Below are positions 34,335 through 46,159 of a stretch of DNA of 64,000 bases, one piece after another. Below the pieces are notes generated by a model. That model was not told the origin of the DNA. It did not search any database and was given only the letters and a program-made list of their open reading frames with translations. This DNA comes from Symbiodinium microadriaticum (lineage: Eukaryota; Sar; Dinophyceae; Suessiales; Symbiodiniaceae). The position numbers were made by a program, and so were the translations under genes. Where the stretch lies: contig LSRX01000081.1 of the NCBI GenBank assembly GCA_001939145.1, positions 219,690-283,689 on the forward strand, read 5' to 3'. Each line of letters opens with the position of its first letter. The stretch's first letter is position 1.

Positions 34335-36011
34335 GACAAAGAGGTCAAGCTCGCACGTGGTGACTGGATTGAGGATGAGGCCCTGGCAGCATCAACAGCA
34401 GCAGTACAAAGCATGCTTCCGCTGCCGGTTCGCCAGCGCAAAGTACTTGTTGTGATAGGACTGAACAAAGCTGCTCCGTATGCTCACAGTTACTACGGCT
34501 GCTGATGCCTATGCTTTGAAGGTTTGCAGTGACCCGTGCCAGTCGAAGTGTCTCGTGTCCAGCAAGCGGATAGCCACTCAGTGCTGTACCTGCGGCCAGG
34601 CATTGCTGAATAGCAGCAGCAAAGAAAGCTCAATCAAGAACATGAAGTCGGGGTCCGAGGGTGCCAAGCGCCTTGGTCGCAGATCGCAGGGTTCAGGGTT
34701 CATAGTGTGTAGCTCTACGGCAAAGCATCTCCGGGTTCATGGTTTGGGGTGGGTGCTGTCACGGTTCGTGGTTAGAATGGCGCGGATGCATGCACTTTAC
34801 ACACGCGCACATTCCACATGACGTCAGAAGTGTGCTGTGTCTGCCAGGGTGGCAATGTTGACCCGAGACGGAATGGCATCTGCCTTGAAAGCCTTGGGAG
34901 TTTCCATCGCGCCTTGGCAGTTGAATCTTGTGCCCACAGAGGTTAGTTCCCCCCTGGACGCGGCGCTACGAGTTGGTGCGTTTGTCCGCACAGGCCAACA
35001 GCGAAAACGATGCATCGGATTTCACGCGGAAGATGATCCTGGCCAAGAAGGCAGTGATTGCTTGTTGTATAACACCACCTTTCCGAGATTCGATGGAGGG
35101 TGCCCGAGACTTCGAATTCCCGAAGTTGCCCCTAACTTTCTAGCAAAATGCCATGGCAGGTTCACATCTTCAGGCATCTTTCCGAGGAGCAGACCAAGAA
35201 GGTCGTTGAGTCGTTCCTTGGCCACACCACAGCCAAAGCTGCTCCGACGAGGGCCAAAATGCGATTCCCTGCCATGCCGGCCAAGGTTTGTAACCATGAA
35301 GTTCTCTCAGGGCGCCACTGCATCTTGTCCCGCGCTTCAGAAGGCTTCTTTATCTGGATCTTGGGCGATGTGATCCTGGCCTACCGGCAAGTGATGTTGC
35401 CCCTTTCCGGGGCTTTTTTGTTTCCAGTAGCCGTAAGCCCCAGACCCTTCCGGTCCCACGTTTGCGAGAATGAGGTGATCGAGCAAGGGACCCCTGGGAC
35501 ATCCTTCTTTGTTATCGCCAATGGCGAGCTGGAGGTCTTCATTAACGACAAGAGTGTGCCTCCCCTTCAGGGATTCACTGACCTTCTTGCAGAGGTCACG
35601 CACCCTCCCGTCCGAGGTGCGGCGAATGACCCGGAATTCCTATATTGGCTTCCTGGCTGCCAGGGCTTGAGAGACTTCGAAGCGCCAGTCGGCTCATCAC
35701 CCCAGGTGAGCGCGCGCTCCTTTTCCATGAGCCTCGAACAGCCACGGTGAAGGTGAGCTGGCACTGAATGCCAATGTATGCAAGCCGTGCAAGCCGTGGC
35801 AGAAGTCTCTTTGCTGGGGAAAGTCTGTTGCTTTCAATGCTCCACAGCACTTCCGCTTCTCCTGACACCGGCTTTGCCGCCAGGTGGTCTCGCCAGATGC
35901 GGAGCTCTGGGCCATCGAGAAGGCCGCATCACGAAGCCTCTGTCTGTCTTGCCACTTTCAACTTCTCCGCTTCGATGCCAGGCAACGTTTGAAAAGATTA
36001 TCGCGGGCAAC
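34335..36011 (+). CDS. PKG-like kinase gene, middle part: end of second and most of third cyclic-nucleotide-binding domain
   Basis: The exon at 34335-34414 (acceptor at 34334) encodes Lys-Leu-Ala-Arg-Gly-Asp-Trp followed by an Ala/Ser stretch, the counterpart of the phosphate-binding cassette of domain two. From 34847 comes Leu-Thr-Arg-Asp-Gly-Met-Ala-Ser-Ala-Leu, the usual end of the domain. 34993-35052 and 35172-35216 give linker helices. About 35455-35555 encodes Glu-Val-Ile-Glu-Gln-Gly-Thr-Pro-Gly-Thr-Ser-Phe-Phe-Val-Ile, a clear cyclic-nucleotide-binding beta strand. About 35884-35925 encodes Ala-Glu-Leu-Trp-Ala-Ile-Glu. About 35982-36011 encodes Thr-Phe-Glu-Lys-Ile-Ile. The second cassette lacks the normal Gly-Glu and Arg residues as read, so it may not bind nucleotide, but exon borders here are uncertain. 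Confidence 0.72.
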
Positions 36012-36187
36012 ATGTGGCTTGGAACCAGACAGTTCGGGGTCGTGGTCCGCCGCAGATATATCTTCAGATGAACATTTTTTGTGATCTCAGGCAGCAGCAG
36101 CTGATGAATCGCATCAGGCCGGTGCCTTGAAGCCTTGAGCTCCAGAGTTCAGTTGCACCCGCCAGGCTTCAAGATACCAATTTTGGC

Positions 36188-39100
36188 TTAAAGGACCTTA
36201 TCCAGATCAAGGTCATCGGTGCAGGCGGAGCATCTGCATCTCCTTATCAGAATGGCTTGCTGGAACGCTTCAAGGCCTTGTTGTCTTTGGCATCGCCTGC
36301 GTTTTTCGTTTCTTCCAGGTGCTGCTGGGGTCGTCCGCTTGGTGGAGCACAAGTCGACGGGGATGCGGTACGCGCTCCTCAGAAAGCACTCCGAGAATGC
36401 CACTGCATGTGTACCGCACTCTGCTGCGGTGTGCGGAAGCTCCTTGTTTTTCTGGCGGAGCCGGTTGCACTCAAGGCTCAAGCGAGTAAAGAAAGTGGAT
36501 GGAGAGGTGCCAGAGGAGGTGCAGCGCGAGTGCTCCCTTCTGAACCTTCGCTCAAGGAGCTTCCTGTGAGCGGCTTTTCGCCAAGAGCATTCCCTTGCCT
36601 GATCTCAGGAAAGACATCGACCACCCCTTCATCATGACACAGGTGAATACCTTCGAGACCAAGAAGAGTGCCCTTAACCCAGCCAAGGAAGACACAACAA
36701 GTTCCAAGTTTTCAATCGTTTTTACATGCTTTACAGCTCAGGTCTACATTCTCACGGAGCTGATCACCGGAGGAGAGCTGCACGGCGTTTCGCCTGAGAC
36801 GTTCACCTGCTTGTCGGTTTTGTTCTCAACCCGAAGCCTCAGACTGCCTCCTGGTTGATATACGTGCAACCAGGGAGATACCCTAAAGGGCTAACCCTGA
36901 TGCATCAGTCCTGAGATCCGACTGCGGAGCCAGGGCTTACGAGAACCTCGCCTGGGGAGTTTCTTAGCGTCCGAATCCTTCTCAAGGTGCAATCAGAGAG
37001 ATACCCACCGTCCTCTCCAGGGCTCAGGCTGGACGTCGACTCCGCTCGAGCTAGACTTCTTTGCACGCACCGGGCTGGCGCATTCCATTCCCGGGATTCC
37101 CTTCTTTGGGAGTAGCCCAAGGAACTGAAGCTCCACTTTATGTGGGAGGGTCTTCGCAGAAAGCGGTCCTGCTCCGCCCCGCCAGGCCCAGTTTTATACG
37201 GGCTCTTTGGTTATCGTCCTGGAGGACTCGAAGTCTTTTGCACCGTGGAGGGATGCAAGACACTGGACATGGCATGATATGGCATAATTACACACTCTTC
37301 CCGAGTGTTTCCACTTGTTGTAAAACAGTGTAACCGGGTGCAGGTATGATCCAGACGTGTCGAAGCAGCTGAACAGAAGCAGCAGACAGAGAGCGTATCT
37401 TCGCAACCTTGGCAGTGTAGTCATGCGTCAGTGTTGTCCATTGCAGGAGCTTTCTGAGCGGAACATCTTGTGCCGGGCTTAGACTTACGGCATTACACTA
37501 TTTTGCGTGAGCAGCCGTGGCAAAACAAGTGCTGGCAGCTGTGACACAGAATTGTGAATACTGATTGAAGATTTGGCCCATTGAGATGCTTCATTAGGTT
37601 TTGGGTGAGGACAATGAGGATGTTGGCTGGAAGACGTATACCGGAATTACCAGGGTAGTTGTCTAAACTAGGGTCCCTTTTCGGGTCCTTTTTTCAGGGT
37701 GCCGTACTATTTTGGGGACCCCGAAAGGGACCCCAATTTAGAGAGCTACCCACCAGCAAGAGTGTGAACATCCAAGGTATAGAGACCTGAAGCCGGAGAA
37801 TGTGCCTTGGCGTCCATGGCAAAGTGCTCGGGATGTTTTCCCGAGCGCCATAAAACTGCGCAAATATGCTGGGAGAACAAGTACAAAGGTGGCTGAATAG
37901 CTGGAACATAGGCCCACAGGCTTGGTAGCTTGTAAAATCACTCGGTCTGGCTTTGATGGTATTTCCGAGGTGATGCTTGATGCACAGGGCTACTTGAAGC
38001 TGATCGACTTCGGCATCGCCAAGAAGCTGCCAGAAGGGGAGAGCAAGACCTTCACGATGAAGCTCGGCATTTTTCGCTCTAGCCTTCTGAGTGGCACAAC
38101 AGGACGTCACGGCAGTGGATCTCTTTGGCTGTTTCTGTGTTCTTCCTGAGACACATTGCCGCTCGAACAGCGGAAAGAAGTTGTTGAACTATCCGGCTCC
38201 CGAACCATCCGCCCAGCCCCCATCAAAGCTTGCGTAAGTCAAAGAGAGCTGCAAGCTGCTCTGACTCGAGGATCGGCACGCCGCACTACATGGCCCCGGA
38301 GGTGATGCGGGGCCATGGCTATGGAACAGAGGCCGGGTTCAAGGTTTTAGGTAGGGTCCAGGACTTTAGGAGATAGCGCGGAGCCTTTGCTAATGTCGGT
38401 GATGCTGCCATTTGGGTTCTGCCTCGGAGCCGAGAACTCGGGTGTTTCTGCTTGCCAAAATGCCAGGAGGCAGGTACTGCTCATCAGGATGGCGATAAAC
38501 AGCCCTGAGCACAGTCATAGTTATAATTTAGCCGTCTGGCAGTAGTGTTCGCCAGAAATGATGTTCGCAACACCAGCAATATGCGAAAGCATTGCCTACT
38601 GCGATACACGTAGTAGTGAAGAAACTACGAGTGGCGGCAGCAGAACAAATCGTTTCAGGCCCAGGAGGCGCATCACAAGAGTAGCACTTACTCTTAGTAT
38701 TGACTGAAGTGACTGAAGCCAACGAAAGGCTGTCATCACAAGGCAGGCCGAGTGTGAACGCAAAACAAGGTTATGCCATGACTGCCATGACCTGGGATGT
38801 TCAAAGCCTTGGCGCCTGCACAATCGCCTACGCAGGTTGACCTGTGGTCCATGGGAGTCATGCTCTACGAGTTCGTGTGCGGCGACCTGCCTGCACTCCA
38901 GCACGCGGGCGTTCACTGAGCTTTGCCGTCAACTGCAGAAGTTTTTTTGTCTCTGCTGCAGGTGCTCAAATTAAGTCATGCGCCTACACATTTGCTTGAC
39001 CTGCTCTGTTACTTGGTCGGCTGTCCAAGAAAAAGCAACATTCCGCCCTTTGACCCTCCTGCTTCAGGCTATCTCCCGTTTGCCGATGACTTGGACGATC

Positions 39101-39371
39101 CCACCGAGGTGTGCACGGCAGTCCTGAAGGACTTTTCGACCTGACACGCCAAATTTCGAAGCATGATCATTTGATGTGTTGCATGCTTGGCTGACTGAAC
39201 AGATACGTATGCACTCCTGCATAGGGGAAATAGATTTGCACGATAACAAGAGGAAGCAGAAGAATGATAGATAGACAGATATGCACAATATGTCTGCCTG
39301 CCTGCATGCCTGCATGGTCAATGATCAATGTACGGATGGCTGGCTGGCTGGTTGGATGGATGGTTGAATGG

Positions 39372-39405
<34 letters not shown>

Positions 39406-40640
39406 ATGATTTTTATGCATAGGTGCATGCATGTATGTATGCAGGCATGTACATGTGCATGTATATGACTAGGTATGAGTTCATATAGACATTGAGGCAG
39501 CACCGGTCCGAGACGGTGCATGTGCCTCCATGTCTCTTTGCCAGGCGCAGCTGTTCTCCCAGCCCAATCGGGCCGAGAGTCTAGAGGTGTGTTTGCTTAC
39601 AATGCTTGCTTTTTGAACGTCTACCAGGACCCCCTTCAGTTTGCATCCAGCTACAAGGATGCATCTCGATGGCATCTGGTCGATTGTGTGTGGATCATTG
39701 CTCTTGGCGCAGACTCTCAGGCGAATGGCAAGACGCTGATGAAGGGCCTCCTCACAAGACAACCTCGTGCCTGGGCTGAACAGTCCCTCAATGCTGGCAC
39801 CGTGCCAGCCATTGTGCTTGATACTGAGCAGAGATATTCAAATATTCAGGGCACAGACTCCAGATTCCCTTTTCTAGCAACCGATGCGAAAGGCTCGGCA
39901 TAGCTGGCCGACTGTGGGTTCTCAGTAGAAAGCTTTGCGCGAGGTAAGCGGCTGGGCTCCGGCATTGGCGGCTGGGAGGACGCTTGCAGGGAGCATTGTA
40001 AAGTTCTTTCGTACGGACCGCAATAGCCGAACTTGCTCCTGTCTGGTGCATGCTACCGGTAGTAGTTGCACATGGGCATTGGGATGTCACCTTTAAGGTC
40101 AATTAGCATCGGTGCATGGGCATTTAGTGAGTTGGGAACAGAATGTTGCATTCGCCATGACAGGCGTCAAAGTTCTAGAAACTGACAGTTGGACTCAGTG
40201 GAGTTTCTCTGCCTCAGGATGTTCGTGGCGCAGACTTCTTCCTACAAGGTCATCAGGGCGGCTGCGTGTTTGACAAGTGGCTTGGTGATGCGAAGCTTGC
40301 CCTCTCTCCCCCTTCCTCTCTATCTCTCTCTCTGTCTCTCTCTCTGTCCGTCTCTCTCGCTCTGTCATATGCGGATCTTTGTTGTTTACTTTAGTCCTTG
40401 AGGCTGCTGGGTCGAGAACTGCAGCCGCCCTGGGAACCCAAGGCCTCAAAGTCACTCGAAGAGTCTTCTTTAGAAAAAGCCGAAAGCTATGTTCCTGCGG
40501 CTGCAGGGCGAGACCTATTGCGATCCAGAGGAGCTTGATGTCAACCTCAGCCGGATGCCTAGTCGCTCAGCTTCCCGAATCATGAGCTGGAGACTGCGTT
40601 TTGGATGCCAAGGCGACCAGGACGAGTTGGGGAAGAAGTA
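36188..40640 (+). CDS. PKG-like kinase gene, 3-prime part: AGC-family Ser/Thr kinase domain
   Basis: Exons in order: 36188-36224 and 36319-36378 (Gly-rich loop GXGXXG, Val-Val-Arg-Leu-Val-Glu); from 36471 (catalytic Lys in Tyr-Ala-Leu-Lys-Arg-Val) to 36541; 36609-36642 (Asp-His-Pro-Phe-Ile); 36742-36789 (Thr-Glu-Leu-Ile-Thr-Gly-Gly-Glu-Leu hinge); 37186-37224; a 23-base exon 37447-37469; 37777-37801 (Tyr-Arg-Asp-Leu-Lys-Pro-Glu-Asn); 37970-38058 (Asp-Phe-Gly); from 38271 (Gly-Thr-Pro-His-Tyr-Met-Ala-Pro-Glu); 38836-38891; 39068-39128; about 39629-39668; from 39721; about 39946-39985; about 40219; and 40506-40640. All catalytic residues of an active kinase are present. Introns use GT, GC and GA donors. 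The order matches PKG rather than PKA, whose regulatory domains are on a separate subunit. The enzyme would phosphorylate Ser/Thr substrates under cyclic-nucleotide control; which nucleotide it senses cannot be told here. Confidence 0.88.
37653..37751. mobile_element. MITE-like element, family A, copy 1
   Basis: An element of about 100 bases has terminal inverted repeats of about 28 bases starting GGGTAGTT and ending in the complement. It lies in the kinase intron 37470-37776. No open frame is present, so any transposase would have to come from elsewhere. Confidence 0.8.
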
Positions 40641-41109
40641 GTGCTGCTTCCAATGAGGTTTGTCCCGTGGAATGGCCTTCACCTCGCCCTGAATTCAAGC
40701 TGCGGCGATGTCAGTTATGGTGTGGTGGGACGGCTAGACTCCTTGCATCTTCAGCTTTGCAACAATACTTTCAGTATTTGATGTCTGAGTTTCACTGGCG
40801 TTGGCTGCGGCACGACCACACAAGTCTCCCGTATAAGGGGGCGTTGAACATTTAGGTTATTTCCGCCCGATGGAATAGGCTTCCGGTGGGATACCATGCG
40901 GGAACCCGAGGTACGAAGTGCGGCTTGCCTCCGTGGACGTTAAGCATTCCTCACTTCACTACAACAGACTTGGTCAATGTCTTGTTGATTTGTACAGCAT
41001 TCTGCATTCTTGCACTTTGTGGTACCTGCCCGTGGCCACTTGTCAGCATGCACTCCTACTTACCCAGCATCTGTAGGCGCCGTCGCACGGCATGATGTTT
41101 TACCTGCAG
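40641..41109. other. Downstream of the kinase gene, ambiguous
   Basis: Two plus-strand frames remain open to about 40855. Neither is recognisable, so this may be untranslated region. Confidence 0.35.
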
Positions 41110-41494
41110 GGACGTAGAAGATGCAGATCGGGCGTTTTTCTTCGCAGTCTCACCATGGAGTCATGAGGAGCCTTGCTTCTGGAGAGGAGGCAAAGCCCTT
41201 GAACCAGTACGGACCAGCGTGCGCTTGCACGTGTGGCATGGACACACGAAGCGGTCGAGGAACACAAAAGGTCCACGACCAGCTCAACATCTGTTTGCGT
41301 GCAGAGGACGGCTATATAATCCCAACACCGATATAGACCGATGCGTCGTCTTCTATTCTACAGTCCCTGGCGGCTTTGCCGAATGTTCACTGCACATATG
41401 CGCCTCACGTTTCATGAAGGAATTGCCTCGAGGGCTTCCCCGATGTATGCACGCACCGCAGCACCGCAAGGGAAAAAATGCCTCCAGCCAGTGA
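41110..41494 (+). CDS. Candidate exon, unidentified
   Basis: After an AG acceptor at 41109 a single frame is open for about 128 codons to TGA at 41494. The first 50 residues (Asp-Val-Glu-Asp-Ala-Asp start, aromatic-rich middle) look convincingly coding; the later part may be intron. No family is recognised. Confidence 0.35.
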
Positions 41495-41880
41495 AGCTGC
41501 CTACGGCTCTGCGGATCCAACATGGAACCTGGCTCTTGCGCAAGCGTGTCGAAATCGCGCGTGCGAAGGCTCCACGATCTCGGCAAGACCACCTGTCAGA
41601 ACAACCTTTATTCTGATGGAGCCTCAGACCAGAGGCAGCTACTGAAGTCAGCGTTCTTTATTCTCACCTATGTTGCTTGAACCATCGAGTGCGTTCCGGG
41701 CTGCAAGGAAACTCGACACGCTGTTCTGCAAAAGCCAACGCGAGTTTTTCATAGTGCCCGTGCCTTCCAGCCAGTCTTTTGTCCGTCCTCGTGCGTAAAC
41801 TGTGCACCTGATATCCGGGAATTCGGAGCTAGGAGCCAGGAGTTCTCTAGCATACGACGATCATTGTCCGAGTGTTCAGA

Positions 41881-41986
41881 CTACCTGTAGTCTCCATTGT
41901 AGTTCCTCTTTTTGGTTTAACCAATTCTATATTAAGGATCCTAAAAGGTAACCCCAAGAAGGAACTACAATGGAGACTATAGGTAG
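41881..41986. mobile_element. MITE-like element, family B, copy 1
   Basis: About 106 bases with terminal inverted repeats of about 26 bases beginning CTACCTGTAGTCTCC and ending in its near-complement. The same element recurs at 46160-46264. It has no coding capacity. Confidence 0.85.
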
Positions 41987-42219
41987 AGTACATTGAAGCA
42001 CGAGTATACAGCACAACGCCAGGAAGCCTCGCAAAACCTGCGAGTGGCAAAGGTCGTAGTTTCAAGAATTCTGAGGTGCATCGTGCGGACGCAGCTGCGG
42101 CCAGCTCCAGGCGTCCTTGGCGCTGGCTGCGGGCACCAGCCGGAAACTTAGCGTCTCTATGTGCCAGAGTTTTTGGGATATCGGAGTTTGGGGTTTTGCT
42201 TACTGTAGCCGGTGTCCAG

Positions 42220-42331
42220 TGAAGTCGATGAAAGACGTCACAACGACGAATGGCGAGGTCGAGCCGAGCTCATGGGCATCGTGCGGAACACAGGCACTCA
42301 GCTCACTGGATATAGGGGCCTGAGTAGTTAG
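42220..42331 (+). CDS. Candidate terminal exon, unidentified
   Basis: After an AG acceptor a frame of 37 codons, rich in Arg, Glu and Gly, ends at TAG 42329-42331. It is protein-like in composition only. It may continue the gene of the candidate exon at 41110. Confidence 0.3.
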
Positions 42332-42569
42332 TATTATTGCAGCAATTATCATTTTCTTAGATTTCCAAAACAACCTGCCAAGTTCAGGCCTCTCCCTTTA
42401 AGCCGTCGTTAATCCGTAAACCAACTCCGGACAGCAGGTGGGGATGAGGCGGAATTGTCTCGGTGGCTGGACTTTGCTACAAAGATGAAGCCACTACCAG
42501 GCTGGAAGTCCGGTTGCATCCCAGCGACGCTGCGAGTAAAGCTTATCGCATGTTGTGCATATGCATGCA

Positions 42570-42890
42570 CACACGACACATATATGAATGAATGAACGAA
42601 CGAACGAACGAATGAACGAATGAAGGAATGAATGAACGAATGAATCAATGAATGAATGAATCAAATGAAATGAATGGATGGATGGACGGATGGGTATGCA
42701 TATGTATGTGTCCATGTTCATGTTTTATGTTTATGTGCGTGTGTGTGTGTATGTATATGCATGAAGGAAGTTATGTATTTGCATGTGTTAAAACATATGT
42801 ATACATATATACATATATGTTTATATATGGGCATGTATTCATGCATGTTTGTTTGTTTGTATGTATGCATGTACGTGCGTATATTTTTCG

Positions 42891-42939
<49 letters not shown>

Positions 42940-43185
42940 TGTATGTATGTATGTACTATGTATGTATGTATGTATGTATGTATGTACATGTATATGTAAA
43001 TACAAGCACCACTGTAGGGCGGCTCCGGCTTTTCAGCGTCCCTCACTGCCTGCGGCCACAAGCTGCCGAAACCATGATTGTCTTCGTCCTGATGAATCAT
43101 TGACTCAATGCCTATGTCTCTGGTTCATATATATATATATATACATACATACATACATACATACATACATACATACATACACTCT
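42570..43185. repeat. Cluster of tetranucleotide microsatellites
   Basis: GAAC/GAAT units (about 42580-42665), TG and TA tracts, GTAT units (about 42900-42990) and ATAC units (about 43125-43180) surround about 120 bases of unique sequence near 43000-43120. Open frames here are repeat-encoded. Confidence 0.95.
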
Positions 43186-43646
43186 GTACTTTGGATGCAA
43201 GCATTCCTGGCGCAGTGGGCAGGTAGTGCACCATCTTCGGGGTGACCTGACAGCAGCTGGCAGCTGGTCTTTGGCACAAGTCCGGCAGTCCCTGAGCCTT
43301 AAGCGTCGTTGATGCAGCCAGTCTTGCAGAGCCTCAGAGGCTCTACGCTCTTCCCAAAGCACCGGAAGGCAGCCCCGAGGCAGAGTCATGATAGTAGAAA
43401 CCATGTTTCACTTGGTTGTTCTATTGTGGTCTCACCGTACATAAAGAATTAGATCCTCGAGCATGTGCTGTGTTAACTTCCAGCACCGGGGTTCCGACTG
43501 CATGCAGGCGGACCTTTGCTTCTGCTCGTTGGATTGTTTGGAGCAGCATGTTGCTATACCGGCGCTGTGGGCTCAGTATTCGCGGTCTCGTCTACTCTAA
43601 ACCCTTAACCCGAAGCCCTACTGATGCTTGCACAGCATCGCCCTAG

Positions 43647-43751
43647 TTGCCGAGGGAGAAGAATCCGCTTCTCCTCGCAGCAGCCAAGATCATCGCAAAC
43701 GCCATGCTCCAACCCAAAGGCTGCCACAGAATCCTCGCGGATTTCCCGTAA
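43647..43751 (+). CDS. Candidate terminal exon, unidentified
   Basis: Thirty-four codons after an AG acceptor at 43646 end at TAA 43749-43751. They include an Ala/Ile-rich helix and a Cys-His pair. The exon is short but has strongly protein-like composition. Confidence 0.35.
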   Translation: MPREKNPLLLAAAKIIANAMLQPKGCHRILADFP

Positions 43752-43985
43752 TACATCATGTTACCATGGACAGGTGCACCTTCTGTGCTCACCCACAAGC
43801 TCTTTAACAAGAGAGCTTTCATGTCATCGTGCACTTCTCAGAGATTTTGCTGTTTGTGCTCGACATTCGATTCGTATCAAGAGCATGGAAGACTTATCAA
43901 GCGGCACATGCCACGCCTGCGAAGTTCCAGGCTCCGCGCTGTTTTGAGGTCTGCTCCCAGAGGGGCCAGGCAGGGTGACGGCACA

Positions 43986-44019
<34 letters not shown>

Positions 44020-44124
44020 NGCATGTGTTAAAACATATGTATACATATATACATATATGTTTATATATGGGCATGTATTCATGCATGTTTGTTTGTTTGT
44101 ATGTATGCATGTACGTGCGTATAT
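44020..44124. other. Single-N join followed by a copy of 42781-42884
   Basis: An AT microsatellite ends in one N at 44020. The next 104 bases are identical to 42781-42884, then diverge. This looks like an assembly join or a very recent duplication rather than a biological feature. Confidence 0.85.
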
Positions 44125-44413
44125 ATTGCTATTTATATATATATATATATATATATTACTATATATATATTACTATTATTTTTATTATTATCATTATTGT
44201 TATTAGTATTAGTATTATTACTTTGTCGTGGCAATCCAAATTCCGGCTCGAAGGCCATCCCATCGAGGTTTGGCACAGGCTCACCGCCGGCTCGCATGCA
44301 CCTGAGTCAACGGAACAGCATTTGCCAGTTGCAAAGGCATTGTGAGAACTAATATATCGTGCGAATAGACTAGCTTCAAAGGCTGTTCTTTATGCACGTC
44401 CTTATGCTGTCAG

Positions 44414-44817
44414 GTTCGCTCGCTGGCAGCAAAACTTGGAGCACCGAAGGTCTGGGCATGCCTTGCTTTCGAGTGCCCGTCGTTTCCATGGAAGATCGGA
44501 GCTCGTCAGGCTGCGGCCAAAGCTCAGGTAGAGGCGCTTCTGCCGTGCTTTCCTCGGCTCTTGGGTGCTTTTCTTCGGTTTCCAGGCGGTTAAAAGGGGT
44601 CCATTATTCGGGTTTAGGGTTTTGAAGAGATTTGCGACGAGGGCGGGGCGGAGCAGGATCTTCGGAGTCCCAAGCAGATTCCCACGCCAAGCCGCCGAGC
44701 TGGGGCGAGCCTAGGTTCAGTCTTTTCCAGCGCGTCGTCGCGGCATTGGATGCCAGGCGGGAAATTGGGAACCCGATTCCAACAGTAAAGTCAGCAAGTG
44801 CTCAGCCTAAACCCTGA
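44414..44817 (+). CDS. Two candidate exons, unidentified
   Basis: The first exon (44414 to about 44550, after a CAG acceptor) encodes about 45 residues with Ala/Lys-rich helices. The second (about 44640-44817) encodes about 55 residues with a Phe-Ser-Leu-Phe-Gln-Arg-Val-Val helix and ends at TGA. A telomere-type GGGTTTAGGG unit lies in the presumed intron between them. No family is recognised. Confidence 0.4.
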
Positions 44818-44836
44818 ATCCTGAACCTTAAACAAA

Positions 44837-44905
44837 CTTAGCCAGGACGAGGCCGCATTGCAGGGTACCCGAACTACCCTGCAATGCGGGCTCGTCCTGG
44901 CTAAG
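44837..44905. repeat. Near-perfect 69-base hairpin
   Basis: Two 31-base arms that are complementary except at one position flank a 7-base loop. The outer ends read CTTAGCCAGGACGAG and its complement. It differs in sequence from the three MITE-like families in this window. Confidence 0.9.
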
Positions 44906-44960
44906 TGGGAGGGAAAAATCGAACCCTAAACAACCTGTCCTGTGCTCCTTTTGGCAGGTC

Positions 44961-45094
44961 TTGGGGCCTCGGCGCGAGCCTGAGTATCTGAGTCACTGTA
45001 TAGCTCCTGGATCCGACGGCGCTGAAGTATCCACGCGTCCAACAGTATACGAGATAAGATATGTAGGTCTAGACCTAATTACAGACTTTGGTAT

Positions 45095-45129
<35 letters not shown>

Positions 45130-45340
45130 GAGATATATGTATAGATATGGGTACGGATAGAGATGGAGAGATCAATAGATAAATAGGTAGATAGTATGAA
45201 CCAGACTAAGCCGAAGCCTAGAGGTGGCGCGACGCTGCCCTCGCCTTTGGGACAGTTCTGCGAGACTGCCTGCAGGCTTGGACCAGACGTCGAGTCGGAT
45301 TTCAAGCGTCATCCAGTAGTACTTGCTCGATCCTTTGTCT
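44961..45340 (+). CDS. Two candidate exons, unidentified
   Basis: After a GGCAG acceptor a frame of about 28 codons runs from 44961 before an AT microsatellite (45090-45125). A second coding-like stretch of about 45 codons runs from 45205 to 45340. Both are judged by composition only. Confidence 0.3.
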
Positions 45341-45349
45341 CAGGTATTT

Positions 45350-46159
45350 GCAGGACGTTCCCGTTTTGTACATTGAGACTTCTCTTGTGGCTCAGACTCA
45401 TGTGTCTCGAGCTCTGGCTCTGTTCCATGTGTCTCGAACCACCGTGCCATGTGCAAGTGGTGTTGCAGCCTTGAGCTTTTTTTGTGCTTGCTTTGTCGCA
45501 CTGTCGCATTCCGATTATAAGAATCTATCTATCTATCTATATATCTATCTATCTATCTATCTATATGCAGCTGCAGAAACTCTGAAGCCTTACTATTGTC
45601 TCAAGTGGTCGCACTCCCATGCTCTTGGGCTGGGCTTGTTTTGTTTCATGTCAGTCAAGACACCAATTCCTGTGCTTTCCTTCTCTCGTGGTCACTCCCT
45701 GTGTTCCAGTCCCATGTTGTTGCCATCTTGTTGTTGCTTATTTTTGCTACTTTGAGGCTAGATTCCAACGTCGTCACAGCTTCTCTTGTTCTGAGCCTCG
45801 AGATGTTTCGTCTCAAGCCGTGGCTTTCCCATGCTGCTTCTGCTCGTTCACCGGACTGCCTCTTCGTGGGGTTGTTTCGTCACAGGTGGTCATACTCTCA
45901 ATTCGTGCGCATGCGGAGTCCATTGAAGCGGTTGTTTGGTCTTGGCCGGAGGATTTGGCGAATACTATCCGACACTAAGCCAGCGTGCTGTGAACAAGGA
46001 GAGGTGTGTAACGTGGGACGTAACTTATGCCTCTTAGCACGGGGCATTTTGCGAGTCCAAGACTTGTGCACATTACGGTTACCGGTCTCGGAACTGCCGG
46101 AACCCTGTCCAAGCGACAAGCACAGGGTGTTCGGGAAGGAAAAATCAAATCCGTGCACT
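45350..46159. repeat. Degenerate word-like repeats, no supported gene
   Basis: Variants of a GTCTCGAGCTCTGGCTC-type word recur irregularly between about 45370 and 45900, with a CTAT microsatellite at 45520-45565. The remainder to 46159 shows no coding pattern. Confidence 0.4.

Noticed and set aside
42900..43182. Regular short repeats that could suggest a CRISPR-like array
   Set aside because: They are uninterrupted tetranucleotide microsatellites without unique spacers, in a eukaryotic genome.
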